The position numbers and the translations under genes are program-made. From assembly GCA_963576725.1 (NCBI GenBank), contig OY755242.1:5870240-5934239 (forward strand): a stretch of DNA of 64,000 nt, read 5' to 3'. Positions 62,479 through 64,000 of this stretch are shown in pieces; the first letter of the stretch is position 1, and each line of letters starts with the position of its first letter. The DNA is from Azorinus chamasolen. Lineage: Eukaryota; Mollusca; Bivalvia; Cardiida; Solecurtidae. Under the pieces are notes generated by a model. It worked only from the letters and a program-made list of their open reading frames with translations. It made no database searches and was not told the DNA's origin.

Positions 62479-63654
62479 TATGTCATAATGAAGATGGAAT
62501 AATTCAACATTTCAATTGTAAAATCTTATTTCAGAATTGTAATATGGAAATATATATCATTTTAATGGATTGTTGACTCAGTGTTACGTTCATTCGGTCA
62601 TGAATATGAGGATTCATCCAAGAGAGGCACGCCGTGATAAATACAACAGCAACAGTACTACATAATACATAGCATTAAATCGCATGAATCAGATATGGGT
62701 ATCATAGGTCAACAGATGAAAGTTTTGACATGCAATCGAACAATAAATATGCTTGAGTTTGTCTGGTGTAATTGTCTGAATATATAATTACAAGTAAACA
62801 TTCAGAAAAGAGTATGTTTGACTGGACCTGCGTTATACAGAACACTTGTCCGAGATAGCAAATCATTGGAAATCGAAGTCGGTGTTCAAATGCACCATCT
62901 TACTGGAAATACGTTTTTGACAGATATATTGAACGCCCTAGGCAGTTGCTTCTTACATTCAACAGTACAGAAACAGTCTGCTGTTTGGTTTTATGTATGG
63001 ACTTGACAGAAACAACAATACTCAATAATACTCCATCGGTTGAGTTTGTTTCCCATAAGACAGGTCACAGTATAGTGGCGTCCTAGATGGCTATACAGCT
63101 TTCTTTCTATGACACTGGAATAATTGACACAGTAACACCAGACCGTGAGACATCCAGGAATGTTCCACGACTCGAGCGACGTCTATAAAAGATGATCGCT
63201 CAAGATGAGTATAATCAGAGTGTTATATACTACCAGAAATTCGGTGGCAACGTCTTATTGCGTGTGCCAAAGCCTCTTTCATGTAACGTAGTATGTGTTT
63301 AACAACATATGATTATTTGTGAAACAATAAGTGTATGTAGACAATTACAGTACAGCCTACACTTTACAGAATACATTAGTTCTATTGTCGATTGGGCATA
63401 TTAGTCAATTGAAATGGATACACAAATATGTTCAGCGGTGCAGCATCACATCGTAAAAACTAAACGTTTCACGTCTTAATACAATCATTATAAATCATAG
63501 ATGCCATATAACATTATATAGATCTGTATCTACTGTACTAAACTGGACAATGTTACTTGTTTCGCACGAAATGTTTTGTACCCGCCACAGGCTTTAACTC
63601 TTTGTTCCTTTCGCTTTTGTTCCAATCATTACATTCTGCGTTATGTGACCTGCT
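62479..63654. other. Unassigned sequence with TATA-like site
   Basis: TATAAAAG at 63185-63192 lies below GGAATGTTCCACGAC (63147-63161), which resembles a heat-shock element. No frame follows. The 62-residue frame at 62818-63006 has no domain. Confidence 0.35.
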
Positions 63655-63700
63655 CAGTGTCACAGTGCCGTAAAACCTTACTCACCCACTCACTCGTTCT
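63655..63700 (+). repeat. SINE 3' tail fragment (S2 type)
   Basis: GTGCCGTAAAACCTTACTCA then CCCACTCACTCG resembles the tail side of the S2 SINE at 9347 (seen there on the minus strand). The head is absent. Confidence 0.45.
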
Positions 63701-63917
63701 GTTTCTGTCATTATCACTTCTCTTTTCTTTCCCGATTCAACAGGTATTCCAAGCGTTCATTATATTTTTTAATTTATTTGTTATTTAATCATATGGTATT
63801 GAACAACACAATGACAGCATGTCCATTAATATGGCATACAACATCGGTTAAACATACATTTTGTTAGATCGCAAAGTGTTTTACAGTATTGTATGAACAA
63901 AATTATATATCATAAGG

Positions 63918-64000
63918 TGTGTATGCGTGGTTGCGTGTGTGTATGTGTTTGCGTGGGTGTGTGTTTGTGTGGGGTGTGAGTCAATGTGTGTGCGTGCGTG
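63918..64000. repeat. (TG)n-rich microsatellite
   Basis: Imperfect GTGTGTATGTGTTTGCGTGG-like simple sequence running to the window end. Confidence 0.85.

Overview
This window looks like A+T-rich nuclear DNA from an invertebrate animal. A bivalve mollusc is my best guess, because of the style of the tRNA-derived SINEs, the non-LTR retrotransposon types and the dense palindromic mini-transposons; the species cannot be fixed from the sequence alone. There are no bacterial features. I find no host gene that I can support with confidence in 64 kb. The only clear protein-coding remains are two decayed non-LTR retrotransposon reverse transcriptases (1-489 minus, 32763-34010 plus). A possible transposase helix-turn-helix remnant (about 51795-52090 minus) and one possible small exon (47393-47593 minus) beside a promoter-like patch (47180-47290) are weak calls.

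The window is dominated by miniature inverted-repeat elements (MITEs) of about 180-250 bp. I give them working names. PB families lie between TTAA sites and start CCC and end GGG, as expected for piggyBac-type elements: PB-1 (CCCTTTCGCTGCC ends), PB-2 (CCCATTCCCTCAT / AGGTAATGGG ends), PB-3 (CCCTTTCCTCCATGAATA or CCCTTTCCCTGTTC ends), and smaller groups PB-4 to PB-7. PG families lie between TA dinucleotides and start CAGTAAAACC, as expected for pogo/Tc1-type elements: PG-1 (...GCTAATGCGACC), PG-2 (...CTCTAAACCGG), PG-3, PG-4. Most carry a near-perfect central palindrome of 50-95 bp. In PB-2, PB-3, PG-1, PG-2 and PG-3 the dyad centre is the same, GCTCCTATAGGAGC or a close variant, although the ends and palindrome arms differ by family. 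Family F (CAGATAAGATGCGTA ends) is another hairpin element; families E and H are other interspersed repeats; S1 and S2 are tRNA-derived SINEs.

Layout: 0-3 kb holds a retrotransposon end, a decayed minisatellite broken by a SINE, and F/PB elements. 5.6-6.5 kb is a 39-bp minisatellite. 8-31 kb is a MITE field with several nested insertions. 32.7-34.6 kb is a 5'-truncated non-LTR element. 39.6-40.3 kb and 43.0-44.2 kb hold two foldback elements whose inverted arms are built from short tandem repeats. 45.4-46.6 kb is a 46-bp satellite. 49.8-52.7 kb is a cluster of partial PB units. 57.3-58.0 kb is a PG-2 element whose palindrome arm has grown into a 34-bp minisatellite. 58-64 kb is older, sparse repeat and unrecognised sequence.

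The elements interact: PB-2 repeatedly sits in TTAA sites of PG elements, most clearly at 13005-13233 in the TTAA of the PG palindrome arm itself. Neighbouring PB elements share a single TTAA, and many palindromes have lost their centre or part of one arm. The most unusual signal is therefore a population of long palindromes with a common centre, spread by at least two different transposition chemistries. Class names rest on end sequences and target sites only; no transposase gene for either class is present here.
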